Assembly (NCBI GenBank): GCA_032622095.1
Contig: CP136064.1
Location: 137,223,954 to 137,287,953, forward strand
Direction: 5' to 3'
Source: Siphonodentalium dalli
Lineage: Eukaryota > Mollusca > Scaphopoda > Gadilida > Siphonodentaliidae
Length of the DNA: 64,000 nt
Shown here piece by piece: positions 1 through 9,625 of this stretch. Made by a program: the position numbers and the translations under genes. The stretch's first letter is position 1; each line of letters starts with the position of its first letter. The notes under the pieces are model-generated. The model had not been told where the DNA came from and made no database searches. It worked only from the letters and a program-made list of their open reading frames with translations.

Positions 1-320
1 TATAAGGCGAGTTGATTAATTAAAGCATAGCTGTAATTTTACATGTATGTTCTATGGACTTTGTTGGGGAAAGAGAATATAGCTGTGCGAAAATGGATGA
101 TATTTCCCCACCTCAGCAGGTGTCGATTACAGAAAAATATACCAAACATACCAGTAGTCTGTTAATCCTGATGTGCAAAGTTAGAAATTTTTCAATCGAA
201 ACCTCATAAAAAAAAATATAAATTGAGTTCTCAATTTTCAAACACTTCTAGGAAATTGTTAAAAAATATTGTTAAAAGATGCCCATTCGATTTGACACTG
301 TAAATATACCCCTGTTCAAG
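1..320. other. Unassigned AT-rich DNA
   Basis: I see no gene. The first 35 bases resemble the outer end of the foldback at 929-1090 (GATTAATTA followed by AGCAT and CTGTA), so a fragment of that family may be cut by the window edge. Confidence 0.3.
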
Positions 321-441
321 TGTTCCTGCTAATGTGCTATGATATGCGGTTGGGTCCTGCTGAATTGCTATGAATTGCGCTACCCGCATCATAGCAATTC
401 AGCAGGACCACCAGCATCATAGCATATTAGCAGGACCACTT
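321..441. repeat. Double hairpin (nested inverted repeat)
   Basis: Two nested inverted repeats. The inner one pairs GGTCCTGCTGAATTGCTATG with its complement about 35 bases later. The outer one pairs TCCTGCTAATGTGCTATGAT with ATCATAGCATATTAGCAGGA. All four arms are variants of one sequence, as in a small foldback element. No target duplication was recognised. Confidence 0.75.
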
Positions 442-928
442 GGCCAGTGGTAAAATAGTTTGTTTTCCATACGGATATGTGTTTTCAAATAATCATGTAA
501 TGATATCTAACATACATGTATATGATCCCATTTATATGTTTTATTCATCACGGTCAGATAAACTTTGTATACAGACAGTTTTACCAAACTTAGAATTTTG
601 ATTAGGTGCCCAAACCAAAATATCAAAACATCACCTAACTCAGTGGTATTATAAAGAAGCTCAAACTGTAATACTGTATGCTTTCATTGTAGCTGTAATT
701 ACTAGTATTAAAAATGTGCTCAATAAAGTTTGTTTTATCATTTATGGTCATTTGGAATTTGGATGCTATTTAATTCTGTTTATCTATATAATTGGCTGCA
801 CTGCTAAATTTTGACTCATTTCAGTCATTGATGTCAGTACATGTAGTCCATCGGAATGGCGAACACAATCAAAGACAAATTACAAGAGGAAATACAACAA
901 ATCAATTTGATGTGCACTAAAACAGATA
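442..928. other. Unassigned DNA
   Basis: AT-rich, with stops in every frame. I see no gene or repeat here. Confidence 0.4.
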
Positions 929-1090
929 CAGTAATGTCCTAAGTAATCGACCCCTTAACCACAGCAGAATTATGTGTAACTTTTCCGGATTTAGTCGGAA
1001 ATATGGCTTGTTGTCATTCATCGGAAAGCTCTCCCCGAGTTACCCATAATTCTGCTGTGGTTAAGGAGTCGATTAATTAGAGCATTACTG
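929..1090. mobile_element. Foldback MITE, family A
   Basis: The arms CAGTAATGTCCTAAGTAATC and its near-complement ending CATTACTG close a 162-bp hairpin. The better-paired inner section is TTAACCACAGCAGAATTATG. The loop (ATATGGCTTGTTGTCATTCATC) recurs at 45469-45646 and 58305-58375, so this is a dispersed family. It has no coding capacity. Confidence 0.7.
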
Positions 1091-1707
1091 TAGTTACAAA
1101 TGTATGTCTAGCCTCTTGTGAAGTGTTGTGTCACTAATAAGATCTTTAATTCACATACATGTACTATATACCCGTTCAAGCGTTTACAAGTGTCAGACAT
1201 CGAGAAACCAACCAAAAGTTTTGGTAGTATATAGGCTAGCACTGCACCTGGGCTACATTACTGTAAGTGATTATAATGTACCGGTACTATTTTTTTATTC
1301 TGCTGTGAAAGTTTTGCTGAATGAAATTTAAGTTTACCCCGATATTCTAAGTCTGCTCGACTAAGATGGGGTTTTTCTCGAAAACTGATAGATATCTGAA
1401 TATACATGTACGTCTTCCACTGGTTGGTATAACCTCTAAATTGACCAATTTTAATTGATTAGACTAACCCTGGTATGGAAAACTCTAATTTTTATAGCCC
1501 GATGAGCGGTTTACTGATGCCCGCCGGGATTTATTGCCCACAGTGGTGATGATATGATGACCAGCGTTGTGCATGGCATATGTTTATCCAGGTAGTAGTA
1601 AGAATGCTACCATACATTCCAAACATTCATTAAATATCTTATTAATAGTAACCCAAACTACACAAGAGACTAGTTTAACGTAAATATAGCTATGTTCTAA
1701 TTAAACT
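1091..1707. other. Unassigned DNA
   Basis: A 67-codon open frame at 1128-1331 has no recognisable domain and is probably chance. I see no other signal. Confidence 0.35.
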
Positions 1708-2512
1708 AGAGGTGTGACTGTCCCAATGGGACTACGGATACCCCCCTGTTTTTAAAATACTAAGATGTTTCACATGTCAGTAAACATTTAGTTAAAATAA
1801 TAAAATAACAGTTCCCATTGCAGGTGTACAACCATAACCCTAATCTTAAACCTATTGACCGAAAAATGTAGGAATAAAAGCTTGGACAAAATTTTGTATG
1901 TTGCGAAAAAATTTCTAAGTTGTAAAAGGGGAATAACTCCACCAAAAAATGTCGGACAGACGTCATAATCGCAGGTGCACAGGTTCCCATGGTACTTAAT
2001 ATCAGTGCCAAGATTAAAAAACATTGACCGAAAAATGTAGGAATAAAAGCTCGGACAAAATTATGAATGTTGCAAAAAAAGTTTCTAAATAAAAAAAAGG
2101 GGGATAACTCCACCAAAAAATGTCGGACAGACGTCATAATCGCAAGTGCACAAGTCCCCATGGTACTAAATATCTGTGCCACGTTTTAAAAAAATTGACT
2201 GAAAAATGTAGGAATAAAAGCTCTGACAAAAGTATACATGTTGTGAAAAATTTCTAAGTCGAAAAAGGGGGGATAACTCCACTAAAAAAAAGTCCAACAG
2301 ACGTCATAATCGCAGGTGGACAGGTTCCCATGGTGATTGATGTCTGTGCCAAGTTTCACGGAAATTGATCAAAAAACGACTGAGAAAAACTCCGGACAAA
2401 TTTGTGTCCACGGACGGACGACGCCGGACGACGCCGATGGACGACGGACGGACGGACAAGCTGACTCCAGTATACCCCCCCCCCCCCTAACTTCGTTGCG
2501 GGGGGTATAATG
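1708..2512. repeat. 171-bp tandem satellite ending in a C/G hairpin
   Basis: About 3.5 diverged copies of a roughly 171-bp unit. Each carries GATAACTCCACCAAAAAA, then GTCGGACAGACGTCATAATC, then a CCCATGGT segment. Copies of the GACGTCATAATCGCA word start near 1960, 2131 and 2301. The array ends in a GGACGGACGACG-rich stretch and a hairpin at about 2471-2509 (TATACCCCCC pairing with GGGGGGTATA). Similar GATAACTC units recur at 63280-63500. I recall this type from mollusc genomes, which I could not check. Confidence 0.75.
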
Positions 2513-2649
2513 GCCCCACCCCACAACAAGATTGAACACCGGTATTTGACTGTTCAACCACATTCAATTACAATGCCGCTGACCGCTGGAATGCCTCATA
2601 GTATTTACGGTATTTTGATTAATCGACAACATCGCTGTTGCAAACATTA

Positions 2650-3060
2650 CTCTTGAGTGCCTAATAAAAGTACAGGGTGGAATAATAGACTACATGTAGT
2701 ACAGGTTGGAAAATGTCGCGTAACTGAATAACAGTACAGGGCGGAATAAACGTACAGACTGGAACTATTAGTACCATACATCCCAACAAAACGCACCATC
2801 TGACTGCCAGTGACTGGTTTATATACTGATGCCATGTGACAGAAATAGTTTTGATTGATAGCCAGGTCTGTGAATCTACAGTGTGCTGATCACTGTCAAC
2901 AATCAGAGTTCATTTATCTATGAATAACACAATTTAAGATTGGTGAATTATTTCTTTTGGTTAATTTAATAAACGTACAGGACCAAATAACGATCGTACA
3001 GGTGGGAATTTTACCTCAATTTTAATAATCGTACATGTATGTTTATTAGGCACTCAAGAG
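2650..3060. mobile_element. MITE with TA target duplication (Tc1/mariner-like ends)
   Basis: The terminal inverted repeats CTCTTGAGTGCCTAATAAA and TTTATTAGGCACTCAAGAG are perfect over 19 bp. TA flanks both ends (2648-2649 and 3061-3062), the classic Tc1/mariner insertion signature. The interior has no open frame but repeats the word GTACAGG followed by a GGAATAA-like motif at least five times. The element is non-autonomous. Confidence 0.85.
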
Positions 3061-3175
3061 TACATATTCAAGTATGTGGCATACCAAAACACCACATGAT
3101 ACATACATGTACATGTACTACATACAATCTATAAAAATTATTTGGTTAACCACAGTTGATGTTTTGCTCAGAGTT

Positions 3176-3272
3176 CCCCCTGCACTATTATTTGGGTCTG
3201 TACTTTTATTTAATAACTTTCAATGGAATTCCCCCCCCTGCACTATTATTTGGGACTGCACTTTTATTTGGA
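3176..3272. repeat. Two-copy 57-bp direct repeat
   Basis: CCCCCTGCACTATTATTTGG followed by GNCTGNACTTTTATTT occurs at about 3176 and again at about 3233. It is a local duplication with no coding potential. Confidence 0.6.
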
Positions 3273-3490
3273 GCCCGAGAGTAAGTTGCATTGACATTTA
3301 TTTTCACGAAGGAACATTGCAACTGGTTTGAAGTAACATGACCACGTTGCATGTAACTTGGATCAACACTGGAACAGTATTGATGGTAATTTTCAACATG
3401 GTCTCACTGAGGTTCTATCAGATATAAATACTAGTACGGTTGAGGGAGACAATTATTTTGAGAATATGTGAACCTGTGTTAACATGAGCC

Positions 3491-3864
3491 TAAGGCGACA
3501 CCAATTTTTAAGTCTGGTTTACGAACACCTCCTACAACTTTTTGTCCATTTCATGAAAAAAAATAAAACTGTTTTCTCCCAAAATATTTTACATGCGTAC
3601 TGATTTTCATGTGTTGTCGCATCCGGTTCTGCTTATGATCATTTACATATCCATATTTTCATGTATTTCATGACAAGATATGTCTTGTTTGGATCAGAAT
3701 TTTATTCAAAAACATTTTTTCACAATTTATGTGAAATTCCACGATTTACTTGATATAAATTGGGGGGACAATCTTTTTTATTTTTTTCCCTCCTGCACTG
3801 TCCTGCATCTACTTTTTTATCCCCACATTATAGTAAACCAGACTTAAAAATTGGTGTTGCCTAA
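3491..3864. mobile_element. MITE or foldback, about 375 bp
   Basis: ACACCAATTTTTAAGTCTGG near the left end pairs with CCAGACTTAAAAATTGGTGT near the right end. The inverted repeats total about 32 bp with outer TAAGGC/GCCTAA. The middle is AT-rich and non-coding. Confidence 0.75.
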
Positions 3865-4232
3865 ATATCATCTGATGGAGTCAAAATCATTGAACCGTCA
3901 CTTATGCATGCACATGTAGTCTTGATGTTGAGTCTGGGTTTCATCATTTTCATTAGTTTGCTGTTATCCACCAAAGGTTGAGGTGTTATGGAACAACTGT
4001 ATGGCATCGTATACTGTTATCTTTTGAGTAAATATGGAGTCTCTAATTCTGTTATCAGTCACGCATCTACTCATCAAATTGACATTAGTATAATCCTTAA
4101 ATATTTGTAAATTGTAACAATTGTCACCATGAACTTGTTGATAATTTTCTTTGTCGTGTAACAACTGTTGTACCAAGTTTCAATGCCGCGTCCTCCTGGT
4201 ATGTAGGGATTACAGGTGCCTTTAATAGATTC
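3865..4232. other. Unassigned DNA
   Basis: No gene or repeat recognised between the MITE and the left end of the palindromic structure. Confidence 0.35.
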
Positions 4233-5818
4233 AGGGGGTGTTTATACATTACCCGGCGAAGATCGCATTCGCTTTAGCCGGCAGCGATAACAATAGAGTG
4301 TTTATACTTCGCCGGATAAGAATTACGGCTATCCGGATACTCAGCTATACGGTTTTCAACTTTTGGATAAAATGATTTAGTACAAGCACCTGATTGTCGT
4401 ATGGATTCTAATTCGCTCTGCGGTTAAGTTAGATGTTTATCTGGGGTCATGTCGTCATGGGTGATTTCCTTTCAACAATTAACTCGAACAATATTATTGT
4501 GCAATCGCTGATAGACCAGCCCGCTTTTCACCTGTGTATATATTGGTCAGTGTGCCAGTTTGATTGTCTCTAATCAGCTGTCAGGTCGGTGGTCACGCAC
4601 CTTGGTTATAAGCTATTATTATAAATACTAACCGATGATGGTACACATACTCTGCATGTGCATGGTACATTTGTTGCGCATTCGAGGGAATTAATTCATG
4701 TACATGTATGTCCATATATATATATTGAAGAAATGGGATGGCACGTTTCTGTGGATTCAAACTTAATGGACAATTAGTTCAATAATCTAAATCTGAGTGC
4801 GCCGTGGACATATTTACACAGGGACGGGTCTAGAGGGCCTGATTTGGAGGTGTGGGACTGTTCATCTTTGGAATTTATCGACCGACCGTGGTTATGGCCA
4901 GGTGTGAGAATTTTTTTTAATCTGAACCCTGAAAATTGCAAAATCCTAGCATCCAGCCTTAAGATTTCCAATTGTTGGACATTTTCCAAACTTGACGCAC
5001 CTCTAATAAGGTTGGATCATTTCCAACTGATGGTCATTTCAGTCCAACAATTTGGTAAAAAAATAAGCAAATGTTGCCTAAAGAAATCACCAATAACAAA
5101 TTGTTGAAAATAAAACTACGAGAACCATTTCAACATATTGCTGATGTCAAATGTCCAACTATTGCCGTGTCAGGTATGAAATTTCCAGCTTTTGAATATT
5201 TTGATTAAAGTTGTGATGAGACCCCCCCCCCCCCAATCGCCACGGCCCTTTATACATGGACATGGTGAACGCCCGAGTAAAATGAAAAACATATTTTATT
5301 GTATAATGTGCAAACGCAAAATGTGTCACATTTGATTCGCGATGTTGAAACTTATATATATAATATAAAATCCAATCCGAATGATTAGACACCAATTTGT
5401 AGATGTATGCGACGAAAAGATCTCAAAACTGACAATGGTGCGACACTCACTTCACAGGCTGTATGTGAACCCAAACAAACCATTAACAATGTTTTTTTAA
5501 ATATCTATAAAATTACCAATAGCAATACCTGAAAGTTTGAGTTGGATATTAATAATTTCGGCATTTCCATTTCTAAAAAGTTTCATTTCACTATACTGCC
5601 CAGCCATATCTCTAACATGAAGCGGCTAGATGTTTACAGGTGTACAGCAATATCATATTGCAGTTCAGTGAGAACTAAAACGAAAACTATTAACAAGTAA
5701 AGGAGACACATGAATATATGCGTATCTTCGCCGGCGATGTGTAAACACTCTGCCCAACCTTCGCCGGCTAACGGGTTCGCCGGGTAACGGCTTCACCGGC
5801 TATGTGTAAACGTCACCT
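4233..5818 (+). repeat. Left arm of palindromic structure
   Basis: A 1586-bp copy matching 9626-11163 in inverse orientation. Its CCGGCGAAG and GTGTTTA(T/C)AC words occur about twice at each end. It contains an 87-codon frame at 4844-5107 pointing inward, homologous to the 118-codon frame in the other arm. The protein resembles nothing I know. A long C tract near 5221 is unique to this arm. Confidence 0.8.
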
Positions 5819-6129
5819 CAGATTCAGATGTTTATTACGCCTTTCGTCGCATTTGACATAACAGGCGATTCAATTTCAAACAGTGTACATATTACATAAT
5901 ATAAATGTGAGGTGACATAATATACATACACAATATAGGTTGGAGTTATTAGTGTACTACATGTACATGGTATATTGATTGAGGGTATACTATCTTATAA
6001 TGTGATAATGTTATCTTATAATTATTGGGGGTATATAATGTATGTGGGGCGATTCCCTGTACATATGTTGTATGAGGGTGGGCATTTGTTGTTGTTGTTT
6101 TTTGTTTTGTTTTTGTTTTTCATTGAGCC
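5819..6129 (-). other. 3' flank of the EN-RT gene
   Basis: Non-coding DNA downstream of the EN-RT stop codon. On the minus strand an A-rich run (AACAAAAACAAAACAAAA) lies just after the stop. No poly(A) or simple-repeat tail sits at the junction with the left arm, so a normal LINE 3' end is not evident. Confidence 0.4.
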
Positions 6130-9100
6130 TCAGGAGTGGATCATTAGTGTTTGGGCCTTTTTTAGATATATTGATAGATTTACTATGATCTTTCTGTTAT
6201 TTGTATCGAAGAGGTCATGTAATTTAAGTGTGTTCGGTCGGTTGCGATAGTAGGCTTTCAAATATTTAGTTCTGAGGGCAGTTAACCGAGGGCAGTTCAT
6301 AACAAGGTGGTATTCATCGCCGAGTTCATCCATACAAAGAGTGCATCTTCGTTCTGAGTATTGGGTGTTTGTCCAAGAACCAGTTTCCACCGGAAGTCGG
6401 TGGTTTCTGGTTCTGAATCTCAGTAGTGGCAGGACGATATTGTTATCGTCGAGAGATAGATATCGTGGTCTGCCGAAATTTGGCTTTATGCATCTATAAA
6501 ATGCATATTTATTTGATTTTTCCATAGATGCTCGCCAGTCTGATATATAGATGTCCATAGTTCTGGTTTTTATGGCATTGGCAAACATTTTTGTGCTACT
6601 AACTGTTTGGTTTCTCCACGTATATGACATGCCCAGTTTATTCAGTTCAGTATTTACAAATTCTAGCCAGGGGATTTTCACATTTTCTAGAATGCGTACA
6701 TTCATCATTATATTGTAAAGCATAAAAGGGAGTCGGGTGCTTTCCATCGTGATTATTCTGCTCCAGAACATTAATAATTTAGTTTTTATTGTCAGAGAAA
6801 TTGGTTTAATTCCCAGCTCCCCGTAAATGAACACTTCCGGTGTGGTCTTGTTTAGGTTAAATATGAATCTCAAGAACCATGTTTCTAGTTTCCGGAAGCA
6901 CTCTAAGTTTTCAAAGCCCCATATCTCGGCTCCATATGTCATAATCGGCACGATTGATTTTTCATAGATATCTAGAATCGTTTCGACGGACAGTTTGTTA
7001 CTTCGCGAGGTGTTAATCAAAGCATACATTGCCTTCTTGACATTACTGCACCGTGTGTTTCTTTCAGTTGTGAAGTTACCGTTTTTATTGAATTCTGTGC
7101 CTAGATATTTATAAGTGTTTGCGGTTTCAATTATGTCGGTATTTATGTGGAATTCAATATCTTTATTTCTGCTTCGTTTTTTACCAAAAATTACGATTTT
7201 CGTTTTTGATGGGTTAATTTTTAGTTTCCAGATGTTGCAGTATTGTGCAAATCTGTTTAGTGAATGTTGAAGGCCTTCCTTTGAGTTGGATACGAGTACG
7301 GTGTCATCTGCATATAACAATATAAGAAGTTTCAGGTAATATCCTGTGTCAGATTTTCTCACTTTATGCAAGTCGAAACCGTTACACCCTTGCCCTGCTA
7401 GGTAGGCATGTACGTCATTGAGGTAGAGAGAGAAAAGTATCGGTGAAAGACAGTCACCTTGTTTTACTCCAATTGAACTATGGAATAAACTAGATATGTT
7501 ATCATCTACTCTCACGCACGTTTTCATATTTTGGTATAGCCCTTTGACAGCTCGAAGTATGTTTCCAGATAAATGGTAGTGTTGTAATTTGCCCCATAGA
7601 CCTTTCCTCCAAACTGTATCGAACGCTTTAGTAAAGTCAATAAATGCATAGAAAAGGTTATCTTTGTTCAAATCAGCTAATTTGATGAGGGCGTGGAGGT
7701 TGAACATATGGTCTGTTGTGATATAGCCTTTCCGGAATCCGGCTTGGGTTTCTGATTGAAATTTATTCATGTCTATGAATTTGGATATACGCTTACAAAG
7801 AATACTAGTGTATACTTTTGACATACAACTGAGGAGAGTTATTTTCCTATAGTTATCGGCATCCAGTGGATCTTTTCTGTTTTTGAAAATAGGTCTTATG
7901 ACCCCGATGGTCCAGTCTCTAGGTATAACGCCGGTTTTAAAAATAACATTAAAATACATGGTATAAAAATCGCCTAGAAACTGCCAGCTATGTTTGATAT
8001 ATGAATTTTCAATATTATCTAGTCCGGGTGCTTTGTTGCTTTTTAGCATTTTGATGGAACTCTCAATTTCATCTTTTGTGATGGGTCCATTTAGTTGTTT
8101 TTCGCCAATTAAGTTAGTTGGTTGACTAGTATAAGCCATATTGTATGAATCGCAACTTGTCTCTGTTAATGACAATAACTCGGAATCTTCTTTTTCAAAA
8201 TGTGATTTAAAGGTATTGGCGTTTGGGCAGGATAAAATACGTGTCCTTTTCGGTTTATGAATATCTTTAATTAGTTTCCAAAAGTCCTTACTACTTTGGG
8301 TTCGGAAATTATGTACTTTTGCTCGTATGCCTGCGTTGTATTTTATTCTGCTTTTAGTCAGTGCTACTTTATATGAATTTCTGCTTCTGATCATATTTAA
8401 TTTATTTTCAACCGTCGGGTGAGCGCGGTATATTTTGCGGTCCCGTCTGTACGTTGTTCGCGAGCGTGCGCAGTCATAAGTGAACCAAGGGGGGCTACTC
8501 TTCCTTGGCTTCGGTCCGCTGGATTGCGACTTTGTTGTTAGTGTCGACTGTAGAAGACTGTTTAAATCGCTCGTGATAGAATTAATCTTATTGGCGGTGT
8601 CTGTCTCATTGCACGACGACAGCCGAGTAATATTGGCGTTGAGAGCGGTCATTTCTGTTGCTTTTGTGCGCAAATTGGTCACAAATGAGTGAAGATTAAA
8701 TCGCGGTCTCTTTCGAGTGGCCCTTCTATTTTGTTTTGTTTGGGACGCGGCGGGCATGACTGATTGGCCGGCAGTTTGTTTTAGGTGTTCAAATTTACAG
8801 TTCACTACCAGGCCGCTATGTGCGTCTGAAGTTAAACTGTTATGATCGAGAACAATCAGGTTAGTAATTACATTAAACATGTTTGGTGTACTAATGACAT
8901 AATCAACTGTACTCACGTCTTTACATGTGTTGTGACCTGAGTCATTACCTTTGCGCCCATTTAGGATTACCATGTTGGTCTGATCACATAAGTGCAATAA
9001 TTTGCCACCGGAGTTATTTGATCGAGAGTCTGAGTTCACTCGATCAACTGTCAAGTTACCAATGCCGTATTCAGTCGCTATTCTGCTCGCGTAATTGCTG

Positions 9101-9318
9101 TCGTTTAAAGTCGCAGTTCTAGCATTGAAATCTCCGGCGGTGATTACATGGTCGTGATTGATAATTTTTTCCATGATCGAGATAGTTAAATTTTCTAACA
9201 TATCATTTTTGTAAAAGGTAGAGTTTTTCTGGGGGGACATATACATTCCCCATCGCATAGGACTGTCCGTCCTCTCCATGAAATGCACACCAGAGAACTG
9301 TCTCACAATCGTCATCAA
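6130..9318 (-). CDS. Endonuclease/reverse transcriptase of a LINE-type element, main frame
   Basis: 1062 codons containing the end of the apurinic-like endonuclease and a complete reverse transcriptase; in this family the protein nicks DNA and copies its own RNA at the nick. Endonuclease motifs: AGDFNAR near residue 60 and SDAHS near 165. RT motifs: AFIDFTKAFDTVWR near 559, GVKQGDCLSPILFSLYL, and the catalytic LLYADDTVLV near 668. The C-terminus has RRCTLC...DEYHLVMNCP near 993, a Cys/His cluster common in invertebrate LINE proteins. The true N-terminus lies in another frame (9203-9568), so the listed start codon is not the real start. Apart from that break the catalytic residues look intact, suggesting recent activity. 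No ORF1 is present. Confidence 0.88.
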   Translation of the reverse strand: MMTIVRQFSGVHFMERTDSPMRWGMYMSPQKNSTFYKNDMLENLTISIMEKIINHDHVITAGDFNARTATLNDSNYASRIATEYGIGNLTVDRVNSDSRSNNSGGKLLHLCDQTNMVILNGRKGNDSGHNTCKDVSTVDYVISTPNMFNVITNLIVLDHNSLTSDAHSGLVVNCKFEHLKQTAGQSVMPAASQTKQNRRATRKRPRFNLHSFVTNLRTKATEMTALNANITRLSSCNETDTANKINSITSDLNSLLQSTLTTKSQSSGPKPRKSSPPWFTYDCARSRTTYRRDRKIYRAHPTVENKLNMIRSRNSYKVALTKSRIKYNAGIRAKVHNFRTQSSKDFWKLIKDIHKPKRTRILSCPNANTFKSHFEKEDSELLSLTETSCDSYNMAYTSQPTNLIGEKQLNGPITKDEIESSIKMLKSNKAPGLDNIENSYIKHSWQFLGDFYTMYFNVIFKTGVIPRDWTIGVIRPIFKNRKDPLDADNYRKITLLSCMSKVYTSILCKRISKFIDMNKFQSETQAGFRKGYITTDHMFNLHALIKLADLNKDNLFYAFIDFTKAFDTVWRKGLWGKLQHYHLSGNILRAVKGLYQNMKTCVRVDDNISSLFHSSIGVKQGDCLSPILFSLYLNDVHAYLAGQGCNGFDLHKVRKSDTGYYLKLLILLYADDTVLVSNSKEGLQHSLNRFAQYCNIWKLKINPSKTKIVIFGKKRSRNKDIEFHINTDIIETANTYKYLGTEFNKNGNFTTERNTRCSNVKKAMYALINTSRSNKLSVETILDIYEKSIVPIMTYGAEIWGFENLECFRKLETWFLRFIFNLNKTTPEVFIYGELGIKPISLTIKTKLLMFWSRIITMESTRLPFMLYNIMMNVRILENVKIPWLEFVNTELNKLGMSYTWRNQTVSSTKMFANAIKTRTMDIYISDWRASMEKSNKYAFYRCIKPNFGRPRYLSLDDNNIVLPLLRFRTRNHRLPVETGSWTNTQYSERRCTLCMDELGDEYHLVMNCPRLTALRTKYLKAYYRNRPNTLKLHDLFDTNNRKIIVNLSIYLKKAQTLMIHS

Positions 9319-9568
9319 TTATCGAGAAGGCTTCTCGGTACTGATCCTTTACCGCTATACATAATCCGCCGGATCTTACACGAGAAGATTTCTTACGATT
9401 TTTGATGCCGATGATGTGATAGTTCTCAATTTCAATTATATCGATATTGTCAGTTTTGGTCTCCTGTAGAAAAATAATATCAAATTTATTCAAAATCTCT
9501 GTGAATTCCGGATCTTCGAGTTTTGATCTCAGTCCGCAAATGTTAATAGACAAAAGATGATGCATCAT
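9203..9568 (-). pseudogene. N-terminal part of the same endonuclease, frame-shifted
   Basis: Starts MMHHLLSINICGLRSK and contains FLQETKTDN, the endonuclease glutamate motif. It then runs through GNVYVPPEK, where the reading frame must change to continue into the 1062-codon frame. The two frames overlap and share codons around 9224-9236, where T5 and G6 homopolymers lie on the plus strand. A one-base slip there is the likely cause: a mutation, a sequencing error, or less likely programmed frameshifting. The ATG at 9568 lies only 58 bp from the right arm, so the gene has almost no 5' leader. Confidence 0.75.
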
Positions 9569-9625
9569 TGCCAGTTAATGTACATTAGAGTGGAACTGAA
9601 TTAACAATGTCACATTGACACAGTA

